A DNA stretch of 64,000 nt. Source: Gymnopilus junonius. Its lineage: Eukaryota; Basidiomycota; Agaricomycetes; Agaricales; Galerinaceae. A program made the position numbers and the translations under genes. The stretch is taken from positions 124,001 to 188,000 of the forward strand of contig JADNYJ010000033.1 of NCBI GenBank assembly GCA_015501075.1. The letters are read 5' to 3'. The notes beneath the pieces were generated by a model. That model did not search any database, was not told where the DNA came from, and saw only the letters and a list, made by a program, of their open reading frames with translations. Below are positions 42,827 to 54,924 of this stretch, one piece after another (position 1 is the stretch's first letter; each line of letters begins with the position of its first letter).

Positions 42827-43263
42827 ATGCAATTCCGAAGTGCCCTAGTCACTCTTGCGTTATCCATCATATCGTTCTCTTCTAACGCTGCCGCCGCTTC
42901 ATGTGCAGTGTGTGCCCCGACGATTGTTTTTGATGGGCTTACTCGCACCCTGACCCTATCGAGAGAGGAAGAAGATAACACCTTGCAGTGCAAGTAAGTC
43001 ATACTGCAGATACATTTGTTACAAGGCCTTGTTGCTTGATAGATCTTGTATAGCTATGATACTCCACCCATCGAAGGATTTTCTCCTGGATGTCTCTATC
43101 TGGTCGGTCTTCTTCAACGGCCATTGCCATATGTGTCTTCACTTATTTTCACCTATAGAATGTTGATGGGCAACTCATTTTTACGAATACTGCGGGTTCA
43201 TTGTTTTCACTTCCCGGAGCGTGCCCGTCCACCTTACCATTGGTCGAGAAGACTTCTTGCTAG
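42827..43263 (+). CDS. Small secreted cysteine-rich protein, copy B
   Basis: Same gene structure as copy A to the base: exons 42827-42993 (167), 43054-43102 (49) and 43159-43263 (105). The signal peptide MQFRSALVTLALSIISFSSN is followed by AAAASCAVCAPTIVFDGLTR, TLTLSREEEDNTLQC, NYDTPPIEGFSPGCLYL, NVDGQLIFTNTAGSLFSLPG and ACPSTLPLVEKTSC. All six mature cysteines are in the same positions. The start codons of A and B are 1,651 bp apart. The gene is likely coregulated with copy A through the shared upstream block. Intron 2 retention would give a different tail ending SSPIYEA; the spliced form is preferred because it matches copy A and the relic. Confidence 0.88.
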
Positions 43264-43465
43264 AGTTACTGTTGTGAGTTCTCCCATTTACGAGGCCTAG
43301 ACTTTCTCATCAACTCCCCCAGGATATCAATCTCTTCTGCACGGGTTACTTATAGTGTTTGTTACGCGCTTCGTCAGAAAGAACTGAGCTAAAGACATTG
43401 AATAAATAAAACACGCAATAATATGATTCAGAATGCCTAAAACGAGTGTTAAATACTCTTCAACA

Positions 43466-44567
43466 CTATACAAAAGCATCACTATTTTGGCCACTATAAC
43501 GCAGGGGAAGCCATCTATCTCCCCTATCGGATACATATCCACTGTCCACTAAATTTTCTACCTTTGTCCAAAATTGAGATGGCCGGAAGCAATCGTCGAC
43601 CTGCCAAGAATCTGCACTGCCCATATCTCGAATGAGCACAATGAAGCGCTGATCCATAGCCCTAAGGAACATGAGCAGCTGCTCGTGTTTACCTGTAGCA
43701 ATGTTGGATGGTTCCAAGAGAGCAAGGTAACGGAGCTTCTCAGCTACTTGACGTATAAGATCTATCTCCATCTCGCCGTAGATTGCGTTGACCGTCACCG
43801 CCAGATGGGTGAGGCTTTGCAAGGCCAGCTTACCGGCCTTTTCATTTTCTGGCGTACCCCATGGCCTAATGCATGCATTGGTAGAAAGATTGTCCCACAA
43901 GCTTTGATGAAGGTCGCTGACAATCACGAGATGGGTCAAGCTGGAATAGACTTCTGGACGAATTTTGTAAACCCGACGTGGGTGCTCCGACTTTGGCCCT
44001 CTTTCAACAAGTGTAAGACGTCGGAGTATGGGAGAGCTAATGAAAGGCATAAAAATTCCCGGAGAGTCTCCTTCTCTGAAGATGGAAAGAAGTATAAGTC
44101 GTTTGGAACACTCCACGAGAATTGGTTTTGCTTGGGCGGTCGGTATACTGCTGTCGAAAGCCAGTGACTTGATCAAGGGCTCAAAATACCGGAACGGTTT
44201 GGACCGAAGAGTCCTGATGAAAGTTTTGGCCGCTTCAGGACTGCGAAGGACGACCCTTTCATACAAGATAGGCTGTATCCTTCTGACACGGTACGTGATC
44301 AACTGATTCAGGGGTGCACATTCAATTCAGGCAAATGACTTACCAAACATGGACATACCGAGCTACTTGTGTTAGCCGAAACGCACATCTACCATCTAGC
44401 CTCGCTGCAAATTCGAATATTTCTCGATGAAGTTCAACAGGGAGGTCTTCAAATGTTGTATGCTCCGTCGATGCAAATTTTTCTTCTGAGTCGTGAACGA
44501 GAATGTTTTGAAGCTGGGCATTGAGAGAAGATATGGCTGCATCGGTTTTCTCCATTCCCCGATCCAT
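43466..44567 (-). CDS. F-box-like protein, family B copy 4 (divergent)
   Basis: Start MDRGMEKTDAAISSLNAQLQ (44567) is the first true ATG. A short predicted coiled segment precedes the F-box-like helix (FEDLPVELHREIFEFAARLD), and exon 1 ends LTQVARYVHVW. One intron sits at the family position, then IQPILYERVVLRSPEAAKTF. The C-terminal domain keeps family landmarks (SLAFDSSIPTAQAKPILVEC, SSPILRRLTLVE, SLTHLVIVSDLHQSLWDN, LQSLTHLAVTVNAI, RQVAEKLRYLALLEP, IVLIRDMGSADSWQVDDCF, RPSQFWTKVENLVDSG) with much lower identity than copies 1-3 share, so it is the oldest branch here. It ends RYSGQNSDAFV, a tail like copy 2 (SSEFV). The frame is open. Confidence 0.78.
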
Positions 44568-47337
44568 GATGTTCAGCGACTTTCCGGGCACTGGGAATGA
44601 GTCCTCAAGAGCTCACTGGGTGTGATAATGAAGAGAGAAGAGACGTACGTGGGAAATATTGTTCATGAGTCACTTGGCAGGATTGTAGCTTGGTTTCCCA
44701 GATTAATCAAAAATGAAGTATTCACGTGTACCAGTAACCAAGCGCAATAATACATAACATAGGCAAAAATTAATGGATTCTACTCCATTTAACAGAGCGT
44801 TGTACACTGGAAACCAGTCTTCCTTGGGCGCCCGAGTTATTACTAGATATTTTTAGAAGATAGGTGCGCCAAGGACTGCGCTTTAAATAACATGTACTCG
44901 GGAATTGATGCAAACCTTCTCAAATACCAAGCTGTTGACTAGAACATCAACGGAGCACTGATTTTGACGAGCGCCGGGGGCGCATACCCCAACCCTGCTC
45001 AACTCGCGACGTGCTAAGTTCTAGTCACTTGTAGAGTTCGGTTTAAAAGCAACGTTGTTGAGGTTGTCATTAATGGGGCACTAAAATAATGGTGTCGTGA
45101 CAGTTTATAAAGTTAATTATACTTTGAAAGTATATCAGCGATGTAAGGAACTGAAATGCCAGTCCGCACAAAAGGTTTGGTGAGCCATGTTGCACAAGCT
45201 GGCTGGCTGGGTAATACTTTCCCTCATTGCAGTCCTTTAGGGAGGACTCCATGAAGAAAAGGGAGCCGGCACATACAATTCTGCGAATCAGCATCAGTAA
45301 CACCCTTTCCGGAAAAAATCTAAGATGGACTAAACTGGGCTCCAACAACTATTCAGGTAATAGACTTCCTAAAAAAGGGACGTACCAAAGCCGTTTGGGT
45401 GGTTGTCAACTCGGCGTGCACCCAAGCATGCTCAGTGCTGATTTGCCACTATGATTCATTAGAAAGTTTACATAGTTTCGAGGCGTTGTTACGTGGCAGT
45501 TCATAGTCCTTGGTAATAAGCGGTAAATTCAATGGAAGCCGATGGAATAGTAGCTGAACAAGCGGTCTTTGAGACTCGCATTGGGGTAGCTCAGCCTTGT
45601 TTCTTGGACTACTGCACCGGTCGACTCTTCATCTGAATATATTGCGCGGTAAGGATGAGACTTGGGCAAACGGACAAAATGAGGGCAATGACCTGGACCT
45701 GGACGTCGGCGTAGAGAGGTGGTCAGCTGCAGTTAACGAGCCGGTATGTTTAGGACCATTACATATCAATCAATGATATTGATCATTGATAAGTCCAGTA
45801 AAGCGCCAAGACATCCTTGTCGTGTTGGCAAGGAGGGAATTGCCAGTCTAGCGCCCATTAAAATGATACCGAAATGTTTGTGGACGTGTTCGTTTATAAA
45901 ACCACATATTTGAGGGTAATGTTACTGCTGGAATGTTGAACTTTCCGTTTTTTTACTATTCGTCCAATATTAATCGGAACGCATCTTGAACGAAGTGTAC
46001 ATCATGCTACGTTGAGCAAGATCGTCATTGAAATATAACTTTGCCGAGGAATCCTTGGCTTACGGGAGGCTGTGGCTGCATCGAGTTTTTTTGTTTCGGC
46101 TGCTCGATCGTGGGCAACAGGTAGTGTACTATGATATAAATCGTTAGTCCTAAGAGGGAAATTAATAGAGTACCAAACGGGAATATGTGGCACTGAGTTA
46201 ACCTCAGAGAGCAAAGTGCTCTCCACCACCTCGAGGATGACGTCTGTTCTCCAGCTGTTTTTCGACTACGTACACCGCCATTGGACTGCGCAGGTCATAC
46301 GTGGTGAGCACGTCAATTACAGGAATGGAGAAGGTCGACTTTTATGCCTTGAATATACCATTCTTCTCAGTCCGGTGGTTTCTCTCCTTCTTGATCGACT
46401 GTGCAGTAAACAGTATCATCTCGAATCTCGAAAAGTCAAATACGGACCCTAATAGATGACCCCTGGGCAGTAGACCGGAAGAGAACCCGTCATCAGTTCG
46501 GTTAGAAAGATCAAATGACCGGACCGACGACATCGCGTTCTTGGCCAAAGTGAACTAGCTTGCCGTTTCAAACCTGACGAGACCGTTGAGACCGATCTGA
46601 AGTACGGTTTACTGTACAAGAGGGCTTAGAAAAAGCGGAGGGCGAGTAGACACCCAGTCTCGAGATAATTCTTTGTGAAAGTTCAGAGCTCCGAAGAAAC
46701 CAAAAATGTTCTACGGGGGACCGACGGGATTGGTGTATAAAAGTGAGTGCCTGGGAAGTGGTTTGGTTCGTCAGGGCACACTTTACGCCAAGCGTGGGTT
46801 GACAAGTTTTGGAAGTCGGCGTCTTTTGTACAGAAACTTTTGTTACCAAAGGGCATCAAGAAAGCAGCGACTAGGATCTTGGACCTTGGTAGCGCTCTGA
46901 CGACAACAACCTGCTCAATATGGTTCGTATCAGAACAGGACTACAGGTGGTGGTACACAGGAGATGAACGGGTCGTTGCTAACGCCGAGTGCGCCGAGAT
47001 GGTAAAAATGACCTAATGGGTGCAATTAGGCTGTGTGGCACCTTTCCTAGGCTTTGCCCACCTGAGATCGAGAGCAGAACAAAGGGTGTTGATCAAGACA
47101 ACGATGAATTCATTGTTAGGAGTTTGAAATTTGAGAAAAGAGATACCGAGGGTCGGCATGACTAAATATATTGTACACCGCTTTGTGTGCTGCGGAATCG
47201 CGCGGTCAGTTCATTTTATTGGCTCGCTTTCTTTCTTTCTTGCATCTCCATCCTGACGTCTGGCAGAGCCACGACTGACCTCCGCTCCCTTTTATCCTCC
47301 CTCCTCTCGCACCTTCCCATCCTCCTCTTTCCTTGCC
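44568..47337. other. 2.8-kb gene-poor region
   Basis: Many short frames on both strands, none with a domain, splice-consistent extension or family resemblance. Small palindromes occur (atcaatgat…atcattgat near 45766; atactttgaaagtat near 45119). It is probably decayed DNA. The last 150 bp are pyrimidine-rich and likely carry the aspartic protease promoter and 5' UTR. Confidence 0.4.
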
Positions 47338-49345
47338 ATGCCCTCCCTAGCCCTCCTTTTCTCTCTACTTCTCCTTCCTACCTTCTCTTTCGCCGCAGAA
47401 CCTCTCCATGTCCCATTAACTCGTCGTTCTCTCACAGCATTTGACCCAAACGAAGAGGCTCTCAAGTTGAGGCACAGATATGGTTTCGCCACCTCAAATA
47501 GCACTACTGCTGCTTCGCGACGCCGTCGAACTGCACTTAGAAGAGCAAGTAGTGTAGGAATCCCCGTTACTAACCAGGTTTGTCCTTACTCATTTCCACT
47601 AACTAGATTCAATGTAGATACTCACACTTTCCAGGGCGCAGACTCTAGTTACTTAGGTACCCTAACCATCGGTTCTCCGTGCGCATTTCATTCCGGCCTT
47701 CGTCGAGAACAGGTTGCTCACTTCCCGTTGTTCTCAAAATAGTGCACAAACCTTCAGCGTCGTTCTCGATACCGGCTCTTCCGATTTATGGCTTGCCAGC
47801 GACACATGCTTAAACTGTGATCCAAGTACACCTTTATTCCAAAGCACAAAGTCTTCGTCACTCCAAGCAGGCCTCAGTTCTGCCGTTACCATCCATTATG
47901 GATCAGGATCTGTCGCAGGGACCACAGCATCAGATACTGTCTCCATGGGCGGATTCACCGTCTCTTCTCAGACCTTCCGTGCGTCCGTTTTCATATAGGA
48001 AAGCAGCATAACTTATTTATTATCATATATTTAGTTGTGGTGGATAGATTGACGACTGGCTTACTTGATGGCCCAGTATCTGGTATCATGGGCCTCGCGT
48101 TCCAAACTATTGCTAGCACACACGCGGTTCCCTTCTGGCAAGCCTTAGTCAACAACAACCAGCTTTCATCGCCGGACATGTCGTTCTGGCTTACTAGGGC
48201 CGATCGCAATTCAGCGGCACAAGAAGTTGCTGGAGGCGTTTTCACTCTCGGTGGGACGAACTCGTCCCTTTTCAGTGGTGACATTGACTTCCAGGATATG
48301 CCTGTCTCTTCTCCTTCTTTCTGGTTGCAAACCTTGTCTGGTTGGTCTTCTTAGCTTTGTATTCATTTTCTTGCTCGTGCTCATGTTCAATGCAGCTGCT
48401 ACTGTGCAAGGAAATTCTGTTCAGATTACATCGGGCGACTCTGCTGTATCTGCCATTGATACAGGTACAACCCTCATTGGTGGTCCCTCCAATGATGTTG
48501 CTGCAATTTGGGCTGCCGTCCCCAACTCTTCGCCATCCCAAGCTAATCCTGGTTTCTTCCGCTTCCGTAAGTCTAACTTGGCGCCAAGTTTTATTTTTTG
48601 AATTCCGTGATTGATCGGACATTTTTTGTTCTCTCTTCTAGCATGCAGCACTCAAGTTAGCGTGACACTCTCCTTTGGTGGTAAGGCATGGCCTATCAAC
48701 GCTCAGGACATGAACGCTGGCCAGGACACCCCCGGAAGCAGTCTCTGTATTGGTTCCATCTTTGATTTGAGCATGGGTACTAGCATTCCCGCTGGATCTG
48801 GTAACCCGAACTGGGTTGTTGGTGACACTTTCCTGGTAAGTCCCTTGCCCAGTCCTCCTTGGCGTCACAGCAACACCTCTGATTGATTGCATCACCTTTT
48901 GATTTTGATTTCAATTTGAATGCTGAACAGAAAAATGTGTACTCTGTCTTCCGTTCCTCACCGCCCTCGGTTGGGTTCGCGCAGCTTTCGACTCTCGCGG
49001 GAGGTTCAGGTGCGGCACCATCATCATCTGCACCCACGACCTCAGCTCCTTTACTCACCTCACCATTCTCATCCCCCCGGCTACTCCTACCTTTTCTTCA
49101 ATTGATTCGGGTTCGGGTTCTGGGACTCCAGGTACCACTTCAGGAACAAACTCTACCAGTGGCTCATCAAGTAGCTCATCAGGATCTGGAACCGGTGCGT
49201 CTTATTTTCTTAAAAATATCTGTCTACTTTTTATTTTACTGAAAATTTCCGTCATTCTCCAGCCAGCGCCGCTTTGACGATCGAGGCATCGACGTTTGTG
49301 ATGTTCGCCTCGCTGTTGGGTACTTTCGTCATGTTCTTCCTCTAA
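47338..49345 (+). CDS. Secreted pepsin-type aspartic protease, C-terminal anchor
   Basis: An A1-family protease. The signal peptide MPSLALLFSLLLLPTFSFAA is followed by a basic pro-region (ASRRRRTALRRAS) that looks like a processing site. After introns come SVVLDTGSSDLWLAS (first catalytic Asp), IHYGSGSVAGTTASDTVSMG (flap), GPVSGIMGLAFQ, FWLQTLS and SAVSAIDTGTTLIGGP (second catalytic Asp), then GDTFLKNVYSVFRSSPPSVG with FAQL. A Ser/Thr/Pro-rich stalk and a hydrophobic end (FVMFASLLGTFVMFFL) resemble a GPI-anchored or membrane-attached yapsin-like protease. The stalk changes frame at a run of six C at 49073-49078. Seven C, or an alternative intron from 49011 to about 49131, would both give an open reading to the end. 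Roughly six introns. Confidence 0.9.
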
Positions 49346-51039
49346 TGATGAACTCTCGATCAAAATGAGTAATAAACCCCGCTCACGACTTCGACGAACA
49401 TTGCGCCTCCGTTGGGATTTCGATGTCGGTTTGAGAGGTTTTGGTCCTACTGCCCCATCCTTTAAGAGTGGGTACTTGTACGTTTAATTATTGTAAAACT
49501 GTCGCTGGTGGACTTGTGGGTGGCGTAGAGTTTGGACGAGGGGGAAGATTTGGAGGGGGTTAGTTGCGCTAACATAAATGCTTTATTTTGCATGGACAAT
49601 AGGAATGGATCTTTGGTTTACTGATGCGTTTATCTACTTACCAGTACTTATATTACTTGCTATATGTCCTTGGCCAGCTGGTGACCATTTCTCTCACACC
49701 CTTACCCTTACTTTTATGCTCACACACCCTTACTTTTGCGCTCAGGGTGTGTCTTCACTCTCCCTTGCTTTGAGGATTAAAAGATGAATCGAAAGGGAAC
49801 TTTCATATCTTGGGAATAATACTCTCATGCTTATAGTGAAGGACTCCAACTTGAATACCGGTACCAGTTAAAAGCAGTGTTTTCAAAGAATTCTTCATGT
49901 AGGAAACTCGGTTAGTCGAGCCCGTCCAATAATCCCACTGTCCAAAGTTTATACCCGTGATCTGAAGAATAAAACATGATCATTGGTTCGTGGCCAATTC
50001 AGACAGTCTGAAAAGTATTCTTATGAAATTTACAAGTGTGTTCAGCCACGGTCCCCTCCATTTGTCAGGCCCGAAAGTGTGCTATGGAGCTGGTCATTTA
50101 CTGATACCTGGAAACTTTGCAGAACAATTATATCTTTTCCACAGTACATCCATTCGAAAAGAATGTCAGAGAGACCCTGGTAAGTACTTGGATGCCATTT
50201 GGAAACGTGATTCGAGTAGATATAAGTATCCCGACTCCCGAGTGCCGATATCGCGTTGGATTAAGCTGGGATAATGTAGATAATGGTTGCCCGTTAGTTT
50301 TCGCCAAAGGCCCTCATCAGAGTCGCTGAATTGTCGCCACTGGCTGGTTTACTGAAGGTCGTGGTCGTTTATGGGTATGTGGCGCCATTGCCAAATGGGT
50401 ACAATTATGGCCGGTTTAAGGTTTAATTCGGAGACCAGCTACAGCCGCCCTTGCAACTGGTGGGGCAAAGTACAACAAATATAAAATAGATACATCATTA
50501 AACCCACTCCATTATCAGATTTTCCATGCTGTGGGACCACGATTCCCATAACCCCCTGCTACATTAGTTGATTATCTCTTGAGAAAACTAGTATAGTACC
50601 TCTTGGTAAACCACCGCTTCCTAGGAAACCAACCAAGAGATGGAGAGCAAGGTTTTCTTTGAACCTAAAGTTCGCTTCATCCAAGAAGCTTCGATTAGCC
50701 TAAGCAGCAAGCTGTACGCTTTCCTCACGAATGTCGCATGAATGACATATGGAGGATGTTACGTGAGACAAAGTTAAATCACATTCCACTTTTACTCTAC
50801 TATACCAGGAAAAAAATCTGTAGTCCCCTCTTGTCTCATGTCTCCCGTTCTACTAGTGAATAAATTATTTCGCTTCAGCCAAAGACTGTCACTCCGTTAC
50901 ATCATATAAAGCCTCTCCGTTCTTATCCTTGTAGAAGAGTATATCACCTACAGAGGCAAAAGATATTGGAAAAAGGAATTGGGCGATAACGAGAAAACTC
51001 ACCCTGATCCTCCACAAATTGGCAATCCATGAAACTATG
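49346..51039. other. 1.7-kb gene-poor region
   Basis: No gene is supported. The words gggtacaattatgg (near 50397) and gggtgcaattagg (near 47017) recur in both gene-poor regions and may be traces of a shared decayed repeat. Confidence 0.35.
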
Positions 51040-52688
51040 TCAAAGATTAGGTATCCAGTATTCTTCATGGTTCAAATAGTGCTTCCTAGAACTTCCTTGA
51101 TATATTTCATCGCTTCTTCCGTATGATCTGCACATAGCCATTCGCACAATAAAAAAGGGCTGTCGGCAATGGGAGCCACAACTCACAGAACGGCAGGCGG
51201 GGGAATAAATGGCGAGCCACATGAAAGTGTGCGACGTCGTGGAAGAAAAATCTTCCCACATCACCCAAGAGAGGTCTATCTATGGTGCATGCGCCCCACG
51301 GGTGTACGTCCATGCTTGAAGCTGACATTTAGGAGTGGTAAGTGTCAACTTTGCTTATATCAACCTCTGCAAGAAAACTCACGAAGACAATAACCATGAT
51401 CCTTGAAATTGAAGTCAATGAGCAGTATACTGAAGCGCTGCCCTGACTGAAATGCACCAATGATTGGCGCCTAACCAGGGAATGATGTAATATTTGAAAA
51501 CAGTTGGCCATCCGTAAACCCTGCTATAGAAGAAGCAAGCTGTGATTACCAACAGTATACCCATATCTGAGGCTAGAACTGCCCATTTCTGGATGAAAGA
51601 ATGATGAACATAAGTAAAAAAGAAAAACGAATTAAATTAAATATTTACTTGGTTGGGCTTGAACAGCGCCGTGGCATTCACTGAATGCCCGATCAATCAG
51701 AATGCTATAGGCAACAGAAAAAGGTGACTTACGGTTGTAATGGCTAGTCCTGTGATGCCGTTTTTAAGCGGAGCGAATTTCATTGAGTCACGAATGGACT
51801 CACCCGCTTGGGAAATGCTTTTGTCCACCAAGATTGGTAGCGATGTACAAGGGAAAACCAATAAATTGATGGATCATTAACATAGCAATCGTGTAGAAAG
51901 GTGTGTCTTCCAGGTATTCCATATAGTTGATGGTCTTGCCAGGTGCTTCCGAAGGAATCCCCAGATCAGCTCGCATTTTCGGGATGTGGCTATCGGAAGT
52001 CAATTAGCAATTGTGCAAAATTAAGTGTGAGTAAGGATGGATATACTGGGCATCTCTTTCAAAAGAACCATGAAACGAATGACTATTAAAGGTTCGGTCA
52101 GCAATGATCAATGACCGAGAAATAAAAGGAAAGAACCTACTGAACGTGGTGCGTGATTTTCCAGCTGAAGTAAGGCATTCCGGTGAATGAATGCGAAAAA
52201 TAACCCACAATATCGCATATCCACCGAGACGACGAGAATGCACGATGCCCACACTATGGGTAAGGTTTTGATATGAGTAGTCATTATTTGATCAGTCTGT
52301 GGTTCTCACTTCATGGCCGAGAACCCATAGAGCCATCATAGCTAGACCCTGGAGATACCAGCTGTGCAAGTGAATTGGATAACGAAACTCACTTGCATAT
52401 CAAACAACTCACTATAAACCACCATGAAACCCAGATTCCAAAGCGGGCTGCCACAGGATGCAGGAAACCCGATGTTCTCAGATACTTGAAGAAGGGATCG
52501 ACCTGTGTTCCTAGGGTCCAGAAAACAACAACGCATGCTATATCTCGAACGAAGTAGGAGAGACCCCACAGAGTGTTAGGTTCATGTAGGCGAGATGGAA
52601 TGCGACTGCTGATGTCCTTGAGGTTAAGGTCTGTAGGTTTAGAGACCCTTCGTCTATCCTTAGAGTTGCTGGTGGGTTGAACCGACAT
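51040..52688 (-). pseudogene. Delta-12-type fatty acid desaturase (FAD2-like), degenerate
   Basis: The 5' two thirds splice cleanly: MSVQPTSNSKDRRRVSKPTD, TLWGLSYFVRDIACVVVFW, His box 1 in WVLGHECGHRAFSSSRW, His box 2 in WKITHHVHHSFHGSFERD, YMEYLEDTPFYTIAMLMI, KPNQKWAVLASDMGILLV, FKYYIIPWLGANHW. Towards the 3' end problems accumulate. The frame changes near 51310. The expected HTD after VIVF reads as AW or SM. The third His box is HVARH instead of HVAHH or HVIHH (Arg codon CGC at 51212-51214). The frame changes again near 51083, so the usual …GKHYL tail is out of frame after IKEVLG. Membrane di-iron desaturases need all the histidines, so activity is unlikely as read. The frame changes alone could be base-call errors; the Arg is a substitution. 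Confidence 0.75.
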
Positions 52689-54057
52689 TACAGAGGGCGA
52701 TAGACATGCACAGACAGAGATGCTTGAGCCCTTTATAGATGATATGAAAAATCAAGCGGCTTTAGGTTTCAAATAGCCGGATTTGTTACACAAAGCCCAT
52801 CGACGATAATAGACCAGTTCCGGTGGCCTTTGGAAAAGGGGGTCACACATGTAGATAGCCCTATGTTATTGAGTCCTAGGGCATTGCGGCGCAGAAATTA
52901 AAAGTATTATTAATGAGTGAATTGCTGCCTAGAAGGTTTGTTGCGATTCATGAAGTCAACTGTACACAGCAGTGGGGAAGAAATGAGCCTATCCAATAGG
53001 GTATCATTTTAGAGACAGTTCCCAGGGTGTTTGGGTTCAAGCCTGGCTGCGCTAAGAGCCATGATTGCACGGGCACGCGTAGATTTGCCGCAGAGGAAGG
53101 ATATTGCGAGAATGTTTTACTCTGGGTCACTGTTCGGGCTGCTTGAATAGATAATCATCAACTTGAGTTGCATGCTGGGAAGAGCGTGCCAATACGCATC
53201 ACCAGAGGACTTTCAATGACAAAACCCGAGTATGAGTTAAATCAAAGATTGTGACTTGAAATTGGCTTCGTTTCTTATCGCTCCATATAGAAGTAAGCAA
53301 GGTATAGAACCCAAGAAGCGTTCTCACGTCAGGTCGAGCGTTGTCAGCAATCTTTCGAGGAGCCCACTGAGAGGAAACTTCGGGAACGATATAGGACGGT
53401 TTGGGACCACACATATGACTGGACAAGGTGTTGGGCAACTCAACAGGCGGTATGGCGTGGCGAAAATGTCGAATCTATAAATAGCCTACCAAGTGACTTA
53501 ACTAAAAATGCGGACGATCTGCCAAGTACATAGTGTAACTTGTTGATTTTCAAAGGTTACCAACCTGTTGACATATTTTCCCTTGAATTTAAGACCAATT
53601 TTAATCAGACCATCCGACTTGCGACAGTCTAATCACAAAAAAATTATCACTAGCCGGGGGACAAGGATAAACATTGTCAATGCAACGTATTATTAACTTC
53701 GGCCCACATTTTGTCAACACTTTATCAGCATTCTTGCTATACTTTAAGGCCTCTCAGACCATGGAATCTTCCAAGCTCTAAATCGGATACCGCTATCATT
53801 CCATACTTCAATCACAGGAGCTTCCTTCCTGATACATTGTCTGGAACAGAGGGCCAATTCGTTTGGGGAATCCATGGCATTTCAGAAGATCAGCTAGCTG
53901 TGCAAGGCCCCGGCGCCCTAGACTTCCATGACAGGTCCTGATGCACGCACACTCACCTCACATATTTTTAAACCGGTCTTAAAAAGGTCGCAGTCGTTAG
54001 ACGATTGGCAGCTTTCCCCTTCACCTTTGCCTTCAACTTTCTCCCGTTGAGGCCGAC
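52689..54057. other. Intergenic region
   Basis: Divergent spacer between the desaturase relic and the four-TM gene. No gene is supported; the open frames at 53199-53480 and 53711-53941 lack any signature. Confidence 0.4.
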
Positions 54058-54828
54058 ATGGGCTCGTTCCCTCAACACTTTTTTTCGCTCATTGTCGCCT
54101 CCCTATGTATCTCGACCGTAGGGATGGTTTTCGGGGCTCTGACAATCGACCTCTCGCCAATTGTATGGTTTATACCCGCCGTCATCGCCCTCACTTTCAT
54201 TTACAACACCTTTATTCTTCTCGTGGCCAGCGCGGAGACGTATAACAGTCCACGATTATATTCACCCTCACCCATTGGATGCGCCTACTTTCTTACTTTT
54301 CTTTGGACTGCAAGCCTTGCGGCATCAACAGCAATCACTTTTTTACTATTTACCAACATTATTCGAACCACCGACGAAAAGATCAAGATTTGGATGGCAA
54401 TTATTGCAGGCGTCTCGCTATTGGAAGCAATACTGTTGGGTTTCGTAGCGATTATGTCTCATAGAGAGATGAAGCAAATTCGATACAAAAATAAGTGGAG
54501 GTGGCGAGTGGATATTGGTGGAGGGCATCCCTCTCAATGGAGGTCAGTTGGCTTCATTGTCACCCTTGAATCCAGGAAGCTCATCAATCTAATAGTATTG
54601 CAAAACCACAACCACTCGTATGAGAATGTCAAAGCACTTCCTTTGACTTTGCCTGCACGAACCCCGATGATGCGACGCCGTTCAATAAAATCACACCTTT
54701 CTTTTCGACACTCCTTTAAACTTTGCGCATTCGTTAGCCCACTACATTCTTTTTTATGTTTAATTTATTGCTTCTTGGTGCAACACGAACACTTTATCCA
54801 TTACCCAGACCCTTTCAATCGCCGATGA
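54058..54828 (+). CDS. Four-TM hypothetical membrane protein (MARVEL-like topology)
   Basis: MGSFPQHFFSLIVASLCIST starts the first of four hydrophobic segments (about residues 6-28, 36-58, 76-100, 110-135). Their spacing resembles MARVEL-type proteins common in mushrooms; no diagnostic motif is present. A cytosolic tail begins HREMKQIRYKNKWRWRVDIG. A 33-nt stretch (gtcagttgg…atccag, about 54543-54575) could be a short in-frame intron. The residues after about 190 include a hydrophobic run (SFLCLIYCFLV), and the true end may differ. The gene is convergent with YSH1 to its right. No function is assigned. Confidence 0.6.
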   Translation: MGSFPQHFFSLIVASLCISTVGMVFGALTIDLSPIVWFIPAVIALTFIYNTFILLVASAETYNSPRLYSPSPIGCAYFLTFLWTASLAASTAITFLLFTNIIRTTDEKIKIWMAIIAGVSLLEAILLGFVAIMSHREMKQIRYKNKWRWRVDIGGGHPSQWRSVGFIVTLESRKLINLIVLQNHNHSYENVKALPLTLPARTPMMRRRSIKSHLSFRHSFKLCAFVSPLHSFLCLIYCFLVQHEHFIHYPDPFNRR

Positions 54829-54924
54829 TATAAATTCTCAAATTGCAGACTAATTTATTACAGGATTTATAGGTAGAGCCATGATTTACATCGCAGACAA
54901 TAATGCCTAACTTTGCTCCGTAGT

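Noticed and set aside
43040..43300. Alternative 84-codon reading of secreted copy B through intron 2
   Set aside because: The spliced frame matches copy A and the relic, including the last two cysteines; the unspliced one matches nothing.
45760..45790. Palindrome atcaatgat…atcattgat
   Set aside because: Short AT-rich palindrome of a kind expected by chance in a gene-poor 2.8-kb stretch; no second copy seen.
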